Assembly: GCF_003473485.1 (NCBI RefSeq)
Contig: NC_053044.1
Location: 25,045,591 to 25,109,590 of the forward strand
Direction of reading: 5' to 3'
DNA: 64,000 nucleotides
Source of the DNA: Medicago truncatula
Lineage: Eukaryota; Streptophyta; Magnoliopsida; Fabales; Fabaceae
Shown piece by piece: positions 34,879 through 45,846 of the stretch (the first letter of the stretch is position 1; the number at the start of each line of letters is the position of its first letter). Below the pieces are notes generated by a model that worked only from the letters and a program-made list of their open reading frames with translations, had not been told where the DNA came from and made no database searches. The translations under genes and the position numbers were made by a program.

Positions 34879-36187
34879 TCAGACCACAATGGATCCACCC
34901 ATGGTCACAGCTTTGACAAACTCCTCAAAGTTTATTTGTCCATCACCATCAACATCAGCCTCACGAACATACTCGTCCACTTCTTCCTTGGTCACCTTGG
35001 TGCCGTGATTTGTCAAGTAATAATGCAACTCAGATGCAGAGACAAAACCATTATGATCCTTGTCAGGCTTAGGGAAAGATATGATAAAATCTTCTTCGGT
35101 GAAATCAATGGTACCATTTCCGTCAGCGTCAAACTTATTCATTGCTACCATCAGGCCGAAAAACGTTGGGTTTAGGCCAAGCGACCGTATTAGAGTCTGA
35201 AGTTCATCATTATCAATAGAAAAATCTTGATCCTTATCGAGAAGTCTGAAATACGCCTTTATCTTTGAGATTTGCTTGTCATTGAGTTGATCGGTCATTG
35301 AAGGAAGATTGGGTTCTGCAAAAGTACAAAGAGAAGATGAGAATGATTTGTATGTGTAATGTGAAAAATCCATTTCCTAAAATAACTACCCAAATATCTA
35401 AATGGTGCAATACAAATGTGTGTAAAAATCCGTTTACTCTATAACACCTCATGACACGTAATAGAGCTCGACATTGATGGTTCGTTAATCTGTAACCAAG
35501 CTTATAAAAGGACCCCTTCAGCACAAAAATAAAGTACACACAATGTATACTAAAAACTATCATTTTTTGCACTCATACTGATTTGAATGTATAAATATTT
35601 TCATGTAACCTTAACTTAGACTTCGACGGTTGTTAATGTCGTCTCCTTTCTCTTCTCTTCCATCTCCCACCGGCCACCAACCCTTTTATTCCTCCATGAT
35701 AATCCCAAGATCTGGAGACTTCTTGTTTTATCGCATAAAGTACTAGTAGAATTAAAAAGATCCTTATTTGGGTCGTTGATTGATTTATGAGATTTCTTTC
35801 TAATCAATGAGGCAAAATAGCTTTAGCTAATCTCCAATCACCATAATTATGATTGTTAGTAGGCTCAATATGATCCATGCTGAAAATTTACTCAGAAGTT
35901 TCTACGATACATTCACAAATTGAATCATTTTGGTATATTTGTTTAGGAAATAAAGAAGAAGCATAATAGAATGATAATTATATGCACATGTAAAACTTGT
36001 TTAACTTGACCATAGATTAATATTAAATTCTTTACATATATGCATTTGGTATACAAAAAAAAATTATAGGCTAGAATGACTCACCAACAGTAAGCATTGG
36101 TAAAACATGAATATCAGCTAAAGCTTGAGAAGAGAGAAAAACAAAAAGATTAAGACCAAGAAACAAATATGAATTTGAGTAACCCAT
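34879..36187 (-). CDS. CaML: CaML copy 5: secreted four-EF-hand calmodulin-like protein, best-preserved loops
   Basis: Exon 1 36085-36187 and exon 2 34879-35315, intron 769 bp; 179 aa, the longest copy. The signal peptide [20 protein letters not shown] ends SQALA before DIHVLP. Then come EPNLPS and [22 protein letters not shown]1 is DKDQDFSIDNDE (Gly6 replaced by Phe). EF2 DADGNGTIDFTE, EF3 DKDHNGFVSASE and EF4 DVDGDGQINFEE all keep canonical ligands. The end is VTMGGSIVV. With all four hands, it is the nearest in layout to full-length calmodulin (149 aa) plus a signal peptide. It is predicted to bind Ca2+ in the symbiosome space, most likely through three hands. Confidence 0.9.
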
Positions 36188-36239
36188 GTCACTTATTGGT
36201 GATGATATTGCAATGGTTGATAATAAATAATAATGTAGT

Positions 36240-36245
36240 AATTTG

Positions 36246-36288
<43 letters not shown>

Positions 36289-36400
36289 AAAGAAGTTGCT
36301 CTATTTATAGGGCCAAGAGTCAAGTTGAAGTTTAAATTTAAATTAATGCAAAACTTGTGGCTAAAAAACGTTCTGAAAGGATGTGAATATTAATTTAGAA
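36240..36400 (-). promoter_or_regulatory. CaML copy 5 promoter and AT-repeat leader
   Basis: TATAAA on the minus strand at 36304-36309 after CTCTTGGCCC. The leader holds GTGTGTGT followed by an (AT)n run at about 36255-36285. Conserved upstream blocks extend to about 36620 and the MITE-like module after it. Confidence 0.7.
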
Positions 36401-36404
36401 ATAA

Positions 36405-39381
36405 CAGTTGAAAATGCAACATTTATTTATACACTCTTTGATTTGAGTTCTTGATTGGGTAAAGACCCATTTTCCCTATGGATTCTTTTGCTTTAAAATA
36501 ACAAAATAACAAATTAAGATGATTAGAGCTAATTATCATCAAATAACATTTCTAGTACTAGATTAAAATAAAGTTATTTTCTTATTTTATTTATAACAAT
36601 GTGTAATTTGTTATTTTTCACAAATGATTGGGACTTTCGAGGGAAGAGCAATGGAGGGTTTATAAAAAATGAAAGGAAGAAGTGGAAAGAATGGAGTGGT
36701 ATAAGAGTGGAAGGCTTTGTGGGGTTTAGTTTTCTTCATAATACAAAATCCCCTTAATTTGGGGGAACTAAAAATTTGTATTGAAGGAGGATTTTGGGGA
36801 ATTTGGATAAGTTTTTCAAATCTAATCTATGTTGTTATAATACTTTAAAGTTTAAAGTTAAAAATACATTAATCATAAGTATTTATTTACAATTCTCTAC
36901 AAAACTACACACTCCAAAAATTTAAAAGATTTTTCTATTTTTTTCCTCTAATCTCATCCCTCAAAAACCATTTTCTTCCCTTCCCCTTCAAACTTTCAAA
37001 CAGAGTCTAAGAGCAGCAAAGCACAAGTCTTGGTAATCACTTGCTTGTCTATGTATAATTGTATGGTGGGACGCCCACTTTAGCCGGACTTTGTGTCGTC
37101 TTGTCAGTCGTGCATTTTATTTGACTACGAAATAATTGTATCATGATATTTTAGATAGCACATATTTATAATGTTTTTCAATCAACCGTCCTACATTTTT
37201 CTTTGTCCTCGGATTAATTTTTTAAAATCAAGCATTGTACAATTCGAGTTATGCACTCGTAGTTTATAGTTTAAGCTCTAATTTTTTAGAAAATTAAATG
37301 CTCTTATAAAAAAAAAAAATACTTTAAATATTTTGGTTTAATAAACTTGCAGGCCTACTAATATTTTGTTTTCATTCAAAAATTGATGTGATTTCAAGTG
37401 GTGTAAAGGGAAACATGATGTTTTACTATTACATCATAAAATTCAAACAAATACATCATAAAATTCGTGTCTCTTCTTCAAAATGGTTTTTGGTAATTCG
37501 TCAAGACATCCTGGTATGCACCATGAGTGGAGGGTGGATTAGGCATGTTCTAGTGATGTGTTGGGGGCACAATGGCACGTTGCAATTTTCTTCTTCTTGT
37601 GTATGCTCTTGTTTGGGTGTGGCTTGGTTGTTGTTGGTTGGTTCACAGCTTTAGTTTGACTTTGTTTTAGTTCCTTTGGTTTCTCTCTCTTTTTTGTAGT
37701 TTTTTTTCCATTAGCTTTCTCTTTTTTGTATTGTTATGTTGATCTTTAAGCACTTCTTATATTATGTATATATTTGTTATTCAAGAAGAGGGAAGAAAAT
37801 TATATTTTCAAAGACTAGATATATATTTGATTTCAATGTAAACAAAGGGATGAAAAGTGAAAGTTATATTTGATTTCCTAAACTATATAACTTTGAAGTA
37901 AACAAAAAATTAAGATGAAAAGTGAAGTACAAATGGATGGTGAGACAAAAGCCACTCAAACTACTTAAACCAAGGGACAAAGCGAACAAGTAGAGAACTA
38001 ATAATCAGGAGAAGCAATAATTAAAGTGAACAAGGCAACCAACAAAAAACTAATGACCCCAAATAAAACATCTTATGATAGAAATAAAACAATAAGTTTA
38101 ACGAGTCCATTTTATATGTTCATGTGCTTTTTCAATTTTTTTGTTGGACCCTTCACTTTATCGTCACATCTAGTGGCATATCCACGATCCTGGATCTATG
38201 GGTTCATACTTTTTCGTTCAACAAAGTTTTAAATTTTTCTACGTAAAGACATCACACATTTTATTCATCCAAAATATCTCTATTTACATAAATAGTCGAT
38301 GTTGCTTCAACTTTTAGAATTTTATATAATTTTTGTTACTATATCTAGAATATTATATTAAAATATATAATCACATAGTTTCGTAAGGACTAAAAGTTAT
38401 CTAATCCATTATAATTTCTAGCACTTTGAAATTGAAAGAGTAATTTTATCCATAATAGATAGAAAACTATCATGGCTATAGTCTCCAAATAGAAAGGAAA
38501 AAAAAATAAAAGAAGGGGAAAGAGAAATATGAAAGAATTACAAAAAAGCATATATGAAAAATTTCTCAAAAGAAAGAAAAAAAAAACAAATATGAAGCTA
38601 TATATATAAAATTTGCATCCAAATGACAACAACATCATAATAGCTAAACAGTAGAACATAATATGCAGCATCATAAGGTCATGTCATGTTTTCGATCCTT
38701 GGTTCTGCTTTTTGGAATTTTCGTTAGAAAGAAAAACCAAACTTAAAACTAAGTTGTAAGGATTTTGGGGGTGTAAGTCCAAAATCTATAACCTTAATAT
38801 TGGGGTCAAAATGTAAAAAAAAATAAAATAAGATTATTAGTGCAAATTTTCAAAACCCAGGGTGTGCATGTACTTATGAAGTCCAGATAGTCCAAATTGG
38901 AGACATACATGTGTCGAATGCGAATGTATATGATTAAATTTAAGATATGAATCGCTATAATTGTATTTCGATTAACCAAATAAAAATTATATTTTTGGTG
39001 GATAAAAGTACCGAGAGAGAGGATATTCAATCAATCAACATTAAATAAACTTTGTTTATTGTTTTTTTATTGATGTAGTTGTTGATATCCAAACTTATGA
39101 ATGAAAATAGAATATAATTTTTACGTAGACTTTACAACTTTTATTTTGATCATGTATTATTTTTCGTAAATCGTGACTTTTATGATTATATAGTATTGAA
39201 GAGTAATTAATGCTTATTTTTTTATCAAATATTTTGCATGCATATAAATTTTAGTATAAATATTTTGTTAACGTATCTTAACTGTATCGTATCCTGAATT
39301 TTAAAAATATCGTGTATCCGCGTACCCGTATCGTATCACACTCGTACTACGTATTCGGGCTTCATAGGCAGGAGCAAACCT
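36405..39381. repeat. duplicated intergenic module between CaML copies 5 and 6
   Basis: The least interrupted version of the unit spacer, lacking the solo LTR (site at about 37543), the CACTA element (38391), the MULE (about 38060) and the TRIM/TOM7 block (about 38525) seen elsewhere. It therefore serves as the empty-site reference. No gene recognised. Confidence 0.75.
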
Positions 39382-40784
39382 TCACTCCACAGTGAATCTG
39401 CCAAGTCTGACAAACTCCTTAAAGCTTAGATGTCCATCACCATCAGAATCAGCCGCACGAACATACTCGTTCGCTTCTTCAATGGTCATCTTAATGCCTT
39501 GATTTGTAAAGTAACAATGCAACTCAGATGCAGTGACAAAACCATTATGATCCGTGTCAGGCTTAGAGAAAACTATGAGAAGCTCTTCTTTGGTGAAATC
39601 AATGGTACCATTTCCGTCAGTGGCAGACTTACTCCTCGCTACCATCAAGCCGAAATCAGTTGGGTTTAGGCCAGTAGACCGTATTAGAGTGTCAAGTTCT
39701 TCATTATCAATAGAAACATCTCCATCCTTATCGATGAGGCTGAAATACGCCTTTATCTTTGAGATTTGCTTGTCATTGAGTTGATCGGCCATTGAAGGAA
39801 GATTGGGTTCTGCAAAAGTACAAAGAGAAAATGATAATGATTTGTATGTGTAATGTGAAAAATCCATTTCCTAAAATAACTACACAAATATCTAAATGGT
39901 GCAATACAAATGTGTGTAAAGTGAAAAATCTATTTACTCCTTAACACCTCATGACATGTAACAGTTAGAGCTCGACATTGATGGTTTGTTACTCTGTAAC
40001 CAAGTATATAAAAGAGCCCCTTCAGCACAAAAGAAAAGTACACAAAATATAAACTAAAAACTCTCAATTTTTGCACTCATACTTACTTGAATGTCTAAAT
40101 ATTTACATGTACCCCCTAACTTACATTTCGACGGTTGTTATTGTCGGACACCATCATTATGGTCAAAAAAGATCATGCATAATTTTCTTTTTTAAGTTAT
40201 ATGTTTCACTTTAGCTATATTAAATTCGTTGTCCTACTCCTTTCTCTTCTCTTCCATCTTCAACTGGCCACCAACCCTTCTACCCCTCCATGACAACCCG
40301 AAGACCTTGAGACTTCTTGTTTCTATCGCTTAAAGTGCTGGTAGAATTAAAAAGATCCTTGTGTGGGTCGTTGATTGATTTATGAGATTTCTTTCTAATC
40401 AATGAGGCAAAATAGTTTTAGCTAATCTCCAGTCACCAGAGTTATGAGTGTTAGTAGGCGCAATATGATCCATGCCCAAAATTTAGATAAAAGTTTCAAC
40501 GATACATTCATAAATTGAATCATTTTGGTATTTTTTTTTTCAGGAAATAAAAAAGAAGCATAATAGTGTGTTAATTATATTCACATGTAAAACTTGTTTA
40601 ACTTGACCATAGATTAATATTAAGTTCTTTACATATAAAAATTTGACATACAAAAATAAATTATAGGCTAGAATGACTCACCGACAGTAAGCATTGGTGG
40701 AACATGAATATCAGCTAAAACTTCAAAAGAGAGAAAAACAAAAAGATTAAGACCAAGAAATAAATATGATTTTGAGTAAGCCAT
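39382..40784 (-). CDS. CaML: CaML copy 6: secreted four-EF-hand-derived calmodulin-like protein
   Basis: Exon 1 40682-40784 and exon 2 39382-39809, intron 872 bp; 176 aa. The signal peptide [20 protein letters not shown] ends FEVLA before DIHVPP. EPNLPS precedes [20 protein letters not shown]. Loops: EF1 DKDGDVSIDNEE (Gly6 to Val), EF2 SATDGNGTIDF with the first ligand lost, EF3 DTDHNGFVTASE, EF4 DSDGDGHLSFKE. It ends GRFTVE like copy 4. It differs from copy 4 mainly in the linker after EF3 (GIKMTIEEANEYVRAAD against GIKATNEEVSDFVREAD). It is the rightmost cluster member; unit homology ends about 430 bp upstream of its start. Expected in the symbiosome space. Confidence 0.88.
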
Positions 40785-40839
40785 ATCACTTCTTGGTGAT
40801 GATATTGCAATGGTTGATAACAATAATAATGTAGTAAGT

Positions 40840-40985
40840 TGTTTTTGTGTGTGAATATATATGGAAAGAAGTTGCTCTGTTTATAGGGCCAAGAGTCAAG
40901 TTAAAGTTTAAATTTAAATTAATGCAAAACATGTGGCTAAAAACCCTTCTGAAAGGATGTGAATATTAATTTAGAAATAACAATT
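40840..40985 (-). promoter_or_regulatory. CaML copy 6 promoter
   Basis: TATAAA on the minus strand at 40880-40885 in the shared CTCTTGGCCCTATAAACAG context, with a short GT/AT leader. Homology to the other promoters continues to about 41214, after ATTTTTCACAAATGATT, then stops. This is the right edge of the duplicated cluster. Confidence 0.7.
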
Positions 40986-41438
40986 GAAAATGCAACACTT
41001 GCTTATATAGGAGTCTCTTTGATTTGAGTTCTTGATTGGGTAAAGACCCATTTTCCCTATAGATTCTTTTGCTTTAAAATAACAAATTAAGATGATTAGA
41101 GCTAATTAGAGATATGAATTATCATCAAATAACATTTCCAGTACTTGATTAAAATAAAGTTATTTTCTTATTTTATTTATAACTAATGTGTAATTTGTTA
41201 TTTTTCACAAATGATTTGAAATTGAACCAACATCTGAAATGAATGAGGGTTGAATACAACAACTGTAACACGACATTATCAGGCAACAACAGAAATGCCA
41301 TTATCCAACAAGAAATACATACATATCCACCCTTAGAAAATAATCAATGACTAACGAGAGCTGATATCAAATTCTCTCCAGCAACCAATCTGAGATCCAT
41401 ATTCTCTACCATACAAGAAGCTACATCTGTTCACATAC

Positions 41439-44030
41439 TTATTCGCCTTCACTTAGTATAGGTACTATGAGTGGTTTCATTTGTGCCAGATATACAATTG
41501 CCCACCTGATACAAGGAAAGACCAACGTGAGCACAATGACAAACATGACATTATATGGCTAATTGCAAGTTAGAATGAAAAATTCCTTTGTCTGAGAATT
41601 CCATCAAAATGTCAGTTAATCTCCACCTCCTCCTCCCCAAAAAAAAAGCCTCTAGACATACCCGTTTTTACACTGAATGAGGCAAACCTATCTATAGCCT
41701 ATACACATTTTCATCAAATTGTATCAAGCTCCTTGACGATATGATGAAATGTTCATAATGATTAACAGAAACTCAAATCGCTTTGTATTATCTATTTATA
41801 AGTTTATTTAGTAAGACCACACATTTAGAATGTAAGTACAACATATTAAAATGGCAATGGGTAGTTTAATCAGAGAAAAGCATAATCGTCAAACTAACTA
41901 GTGATTTACAGACTAATTACAATTGGACATGTTATTATATACAAACATCAAAATACTGAACAAAGTGGCGATGCCCCAATCAATTCCCTAATAAGCATAA
42001 TGCCCCTCTTAGAAGAGATGTAATAGCAACGCTCAAGCATGTTAAACTAAATTGCACTAATATTGGGCTCATCCATCTATGATGGCTTGACTTACATTTA
42101 TTTTCACGGGGGCTGTTATTAACCGGTTTGGTGGCTCAACTTGTTTGAGCTAAGGGTTATAGAAGTTAATGAGTTAAAAGACCACGATTCAGGTCCCAGC
42201 TAAAAAAAAAACTATGAAGTATCTTTGATATGACCTATGAAGTATCTTTGACACGGACACCGACACAGATAACAATTTGGAAAAATGACATAATTCAGTG
42301 TAATCATAAGTGTAGCGTTGGTGTCAAACACCGACGCGTGACCACCGCTTGGACACACCTAATCCGAGGAGTGTCCGTGCTTCATAGAATAGAATATGAC
42401 AAAAAAAACACAACATCATGTCTGAGTGTAAGGAACATCTATGGAGAGCAAACAGCTTGAACAACATGAACAACTATGAGTACTGTGTACACGTCAGCCT
42501 GTAAGCATGAAGTTATTTCATGGGCAAGAAATCCAAGAATGGCATGTCTTTTTTTTTTTCTAAGGGGTAAATTCCTTATCCGGGGGAAAATAAACCTACG
42601 TGCACAATTTATAATTGCTCTAATTCCTTTATTGACTTGAGACAAAACTAAAAGAAAACCGGACTTACATCATCCAGCAGCATATTGTCGCAGTAATGAC
42701 CAGAGTTAGGTGAAATCTGCAATAAAATAAGATATTAGAAATATGTCAAGGAGAATAATGCATGTCATAGAGCATATTGGCGTCACTAAAGAATCTGAAT
42801 ACTGAGCTTTACAAAACACAATAAATTGAAATGAACATTTGATGACATCATGGGTTCGTTTGGTTTGTAACATGTCCATAAGTTGTTTTCAGCTTATTTC
42901 CATAAGCTCTCCCAGATAGCTAATGAGAACTACTCATAGCTTATATGAAAACAATTTGACTTGTATTTTATCTTTTGTAATAGAAACAGCTTATACGCAA
43001 GCACTTATAAGATAAACGTTTATGCTATAAGTGCTTAATTGAGTTGTTTATCAAGCACACCCCGTATCAACTTTTAATGAAAAGTTGATAAAAGTAACAA
43101 CGAAGATGATAAAAAACATGAATACAAGTGCATCTCACTTATGTCTAACTATATATGTCATTTTATTTTAGTTTTATACAATTAAACATAGACACAGAAC
43201 ACAACACTGGTAAATAATTTGAGAAAAATAGAAGAGACTGTAAGCAATCACCAATATCTATGTCTCTCAAAGACACCCTTAATCTAATCTGATCACCCAA
43301 ATAGTAGAAAATAAGAAAATGCACTAGTCTATATATTATCATTGAGTTACTCAAATAAAAATGTTAAGCATTAGTCAATTTCTCTATATATTTAAAAATA
43401 AAAACTCCAACAAAAATCAGAGCAACGAACTCTTCAACAACAAGCAAGCCTTATCTCACTAAGTGGGGTCGGCTACATGGATCAAATGACACCATATTCT
43501 TCTATCCAATATCATATTTCTATCCAATTCATTAATATCAAAATTTTATTTAATAGTTTCACTCATAGTTTTCCAGGTCATCTTCTACCTCTAGATATTT
43601 GACTACCCTTCGTCAAATCTACTCTCCATGCTACATAATCTCAAGGTCTTCAGTCTACATGGGCAAACTACCTAAGCAGAGTTTCCACCATCTTTACTAC
43701 GAAAAATCCTACCCCGAATTTCTCTCTAATATTGTCATTTCAGTTCGTACAAAATTTAAAATTTTCAAACCTCTTAACTTCAAAACTAATAGATTCATAA
43801 AAATCGTATTATACTTCGTACAATGTATTCATCAAATGGAGAAACTCTAAAAAATCGAATCGAAATAAAAAATTAACAACACAAGACAGAAAAACAAATT
43901 GAAACGAAGATCAGAGAGAAAAAAGGTATTACAGATTAGCAGAAGGTCCTCTGTTGCAACAAATTCTGGTACAGAGACATGCGATGATTCCAACCACAAC
44001 AAAAATCAGTGTCGTTATCAAGAAACCCAT
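41439..44030 (-). CDS. VHA-e: V-type proton ATPase subunit e (VHA-e)
   Basis: Three coding exons on the minus strand: 43933-44030, 42669-42716 and 41439-41505. Phases fit (98+48+67 nt) and give 70 aa. It starts [17 protein letters not shown], continues [20 protein letters not shown] and ends [13 protein letters not shown]. This matches the small two-span subunit e of the membrane (Vo) sector of the vacuolar H+-ATPase, whose plant form is also 70 aa. Splice sites are CT|GTAATA, TGCAG|A, AT|GTAAGT and TCAG|G. A probable 5' UTR intron runs 44075-44199 (AG|GTAAAC to TTTTTAG|G). Intron 1 holds a MITE-like copy and a RTE-type LINE fragment. This looks like an intact housekeeping gene. Confidence 0.93.
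42113..42213 (+). repeat. possible tRNA-derived SINE in VHA-e intron 2
   Basis: GGTTTGGTGGCTCAACTTG resembles a pol III box A region and GATTCAGGTCCC a weak box B, followed by a run of A. Length and structure suit a short SINE, but the boxes are poor. Confidence 0.3.
42851..43072 (+). repeat. MITE-like copy in VHA-e intron 1
   Basis: Carries ACATGTCCATAAGTTG, AGCTTATATGAAAACAA and TAATTGAGTTGTTTATC. The same blocks recur in FtsZ1 intron 5 (inverted) and NHX intron 8. The class cannot be fixed without clear ends. Confidence 0.65.
43438..43850 (-). repeat. RTE-type LINE 3' fragment in VHA-e intron 1
   Basis: Contains CTTATCTCACTAAGTGGGGTCGGCTACATGGATC, shown here in part, a signature I recognise from the 3' ends of plant RTE LINEs; the orientation is probably minus. 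No open frame survives. Confidence 0.5.
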
Positions 44031-44380
44031 TCCGATTCGTTGTTTTCAGATTCCGATCAGAGAAAAATGATTTCCTAAAAAGAAGAAAAGATCAAAAACA
44101 ACGATGTGATTTGAATGATTTCAAAGAGAAAATTGGTTAACGATAAAAAGGAAAATATTAATTACAAAATTGAATTGAGAATTTTGTTTGTTTGTTTACC
44201 TCTGAACTCTTGAAGCAGAGAGATCTCACGGTTCTATCGGTTGATCACTTTCGTGCATATAGACAGAGACGCGTATTTTATTTTGTTTTTTTAGGTTATT
44301 GGGCTTTAGTGTATGGAAAATCTATTTACACTTCCATTGTTTATTTATACACCTCTCAGATTAATTTAATTTAGTTTTTA

Positions 44381-44887
44381 GGGTTAAATATGTTTTTGGT
44401 CCCTATAAATATTCCAACTTTTCGTTTTAGTCCCTCTAAAATTTTCCTTCAACTTTTAGTCCTTATAAAATTTTCAATCACTACTTTCGGTCCCTATTTT
44501 TAAGTTAATTTTAGTATTTTTTTTTTTTTAATGAAATTGTGCAGAAATGTGTAGAATATTGTAAAAATCTTTTCCAAAAAATTTTAGAATTTTTTAACAA
44601 AACATAAATTTAATATGAATTTTTAACCATAAAAAATATAAAAATTCATATTAAATTCATGTTTTGTTAAAAAATTCTAAATTTTTTTGGAAGAGATTCT
44701 TATAATATTATGAATTTTTCTGCAAAATTTTATTCAAAAATATGAATTCTATATATGAGTTTACTTTAAAGGAGGGACCAAAAATGAAGATGGAAAATTT
44801 TAGAGGGACTAAAAGTTGAAGGAAAATTTTAGAGGAACCAAAACGAAAAGTTGATATATTTATAGGGACCAAAATCATATTTAACCC
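44381..44887. mobile_element. fold-back Mutator-type MITE, 507 bp
   Basis: GGGTTAAATATGTTTTTGGTCC at the left mirrors GGACC...ATATTTAACCC at the right, and the inner arms (TTTTAGTCCCTCTAAAATTT) are also complementary. A perfect 9-bp duplication TAGTTTTTA flanks it (44372-44380, 44888-44896). It lies between the 5' end of VHA-e and the 3' end of FtsZ1. Confidence 0.88.
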
Positions 44888-44896
44888 TAGTTTTTA

Positions 44897-45846
44897 TACT
44901 ATTACTTTCTCTTTAAAGTGGTCATTGACTATATAAATATAACAAATACTCCCTCCATCACTGTATGTAAACGCTCTTTGTTTTTTTTTTTCACATTTCT
45001 CAAGAAAAATTGACAGTGCAATTATGTGTCTATTTTATGTGCTAATATTACCAAATTGTCTTTTTTTGTATGTATATTAAATTTGAATTTTCATATTTCA
45101 AGATAAGTATTTAGGGATATGTTTAGGAAAAAAAAATGCATCTAGTAATTTAAAAAGTATCTTATATTTATGGACAAATTTTTAGTCAAATAGATGCTTA
45201 TATATACGGCCCGAGAGTCGTCGTTAAACTATTATCAATTCATCAAGCTAGTTGTTCAATCTCTTTAAAAATAGGAGTGAATGATAACTCAGGAGTATCT
45301 TGAAAAATTAAAAATAGTTTATGGACTAGTCTTAATATTTCTATCCTTCATTGACTAAATTAGCGTGTGATAATTTAGGGACCAAATTAATGGTTTTTTC
45401 ATATCTATCATAAAGGGAGGGGACTTCAATTAGCAACACTTACAAGAAAAACAGTGGGGTGAACATATTAAAATTGAGGTTAGTGAATCTAAATATTACT
45501 ATGAGTTTTGTTGAAAGAAATTTACTTTCCATTTTTATAAAAATTATGAGGTGCACTTGCACTTGTAGTTTACACTTTTCCACATGATGATAATGTAACA
45601 CATACATTAAAAAAATAAAAAAAATAAATAAGGAAATAACTTATATAGATACTCATTCCTTTGACAAAAATGCTACAAACGTTACGCTGACACTGTAAAT
45701 TACTAAGTCGTGCCAATAGCTAATTTTTCTGAAGAGTTAGTAAAAAACATTCGCCACAATCGAGGGACAAACCAGAATTATACCTAAATCAAGCTTAAAG
45801 AATTTTACAGATACGAAACTACTATAAAAAAAAGGGTTAAAAGAAG
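44897..45846. other. intergenic between VHA-e and FtsZ1
   Basis: No gene. ACTCCCTCCATCACTGTATG at about 44948 looks like one end of a Stowaway MITE, but the other end is not clear. The last 150 bp or so should include the FtsZ1 3' UTR. Confidence 0.5.

Noticed and set aside
34861-35175. Plus-strand frames over CaML exon 2 (also 7114, 14540, 23790, 39430)
   Set aside because: Antisense shadows of the EF-hand exons with no domain of their own.
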